A stretch of DNA of 14,143 nucleotides from Candidatus Stahliibacteriota bacterium CG08_land_8_20_14_0_20_40_26 (lineage in GTDB: Bacteria; Hydrothermota; UBA3073), in the NCBI GenBank assembly GCA_002774315.1, contig PEYP01000094.1:1-14143 (forward strand), in the 5' to 3' direction. The notes beneath the pieces were generated by a model. It was not told where the DNA came from and did no database searches. It was given only the letters and a program-made list of their open reading frames with translations. Made by a program: the position numbers and the translations under genes. Of this stretch, positions 14,121-14,143 are shown piece after piece (the first letter of the stretch is position 1; the number at the start of each line of letters is the position of its first letter).

Positions 14121-14143
14121 TTCATTAAAGATTTATGAAAGAT

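Overview
The window looks like ordinary chromosome from an AT-rich, diderm (Gram-negative-type) bacterium. A BamA/TamA-like outer membrane protein supports the diderm call. The other genes are housekeeping: PyrR, a UvrD-like helicase, FtsK, FolB, a cysteine desulfurase and tRNA-Pro. Gaps between genes are unusually full of palindromes and degenerate short repeats of a kind I associate with genomes of uncultured candidate phyla (for example WOR-3/Stahlbacteria-like lineages). That placement is a guess and needs marker-gene phylogeny. I see no phage, IS transposase, CRISPR array or defence island.

Layout. The left edge cuts pyrR (minus strand). It is divergent from a plus-strand row: UvrD/PcrA-like helicase (620-2509), ftsK (2752-5034) and a BioD-like P-loop/DRTGG protein (5135-6274). 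folB (minus) converges on that row. A second divergent promoter pair near 6870-6940 serves folB leftward and a transport unit rightward. The transport unit has a roughly 265-nt leader with a structured element, a 37-residue membrane protein, and a sodium:solute symporter. From 8818 everything lies on the minus strand: an NCS2/AzgA-type purine permease, a BamA-like outer membrane protein and a membrane-anchored FAM173-like methyltransferase (read in the order methyltransferase, BamA-like, permease), then tRNA-Pro(GGG) preceded by a short MerR-type regulator, and a cysteine desulfurase at the right end.

The clearest non-coding signal is a set of five near-perfect vegetative promoters (TTGACA, exactly 17 bp, TATAAT or one mismatch, each with an extended -10 TG). 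They lie upstream of pyrR, the helicase, folB, the symporter unit and merR/tRNA-Pro. In several cases the leader between promoter and gene is filled with repeats. In the pyrR leader, a tandem 8-mer sits exactly between a good Shine-Dalgarno sequence and the start codon.

No wholly new multi-gene system is evident. The best leads are the structured leader in front of the small-protein/symporter pair, the repeat-filled leaders, and the bacterial FAM173-like methyltransferase next to a BamA-like protein.
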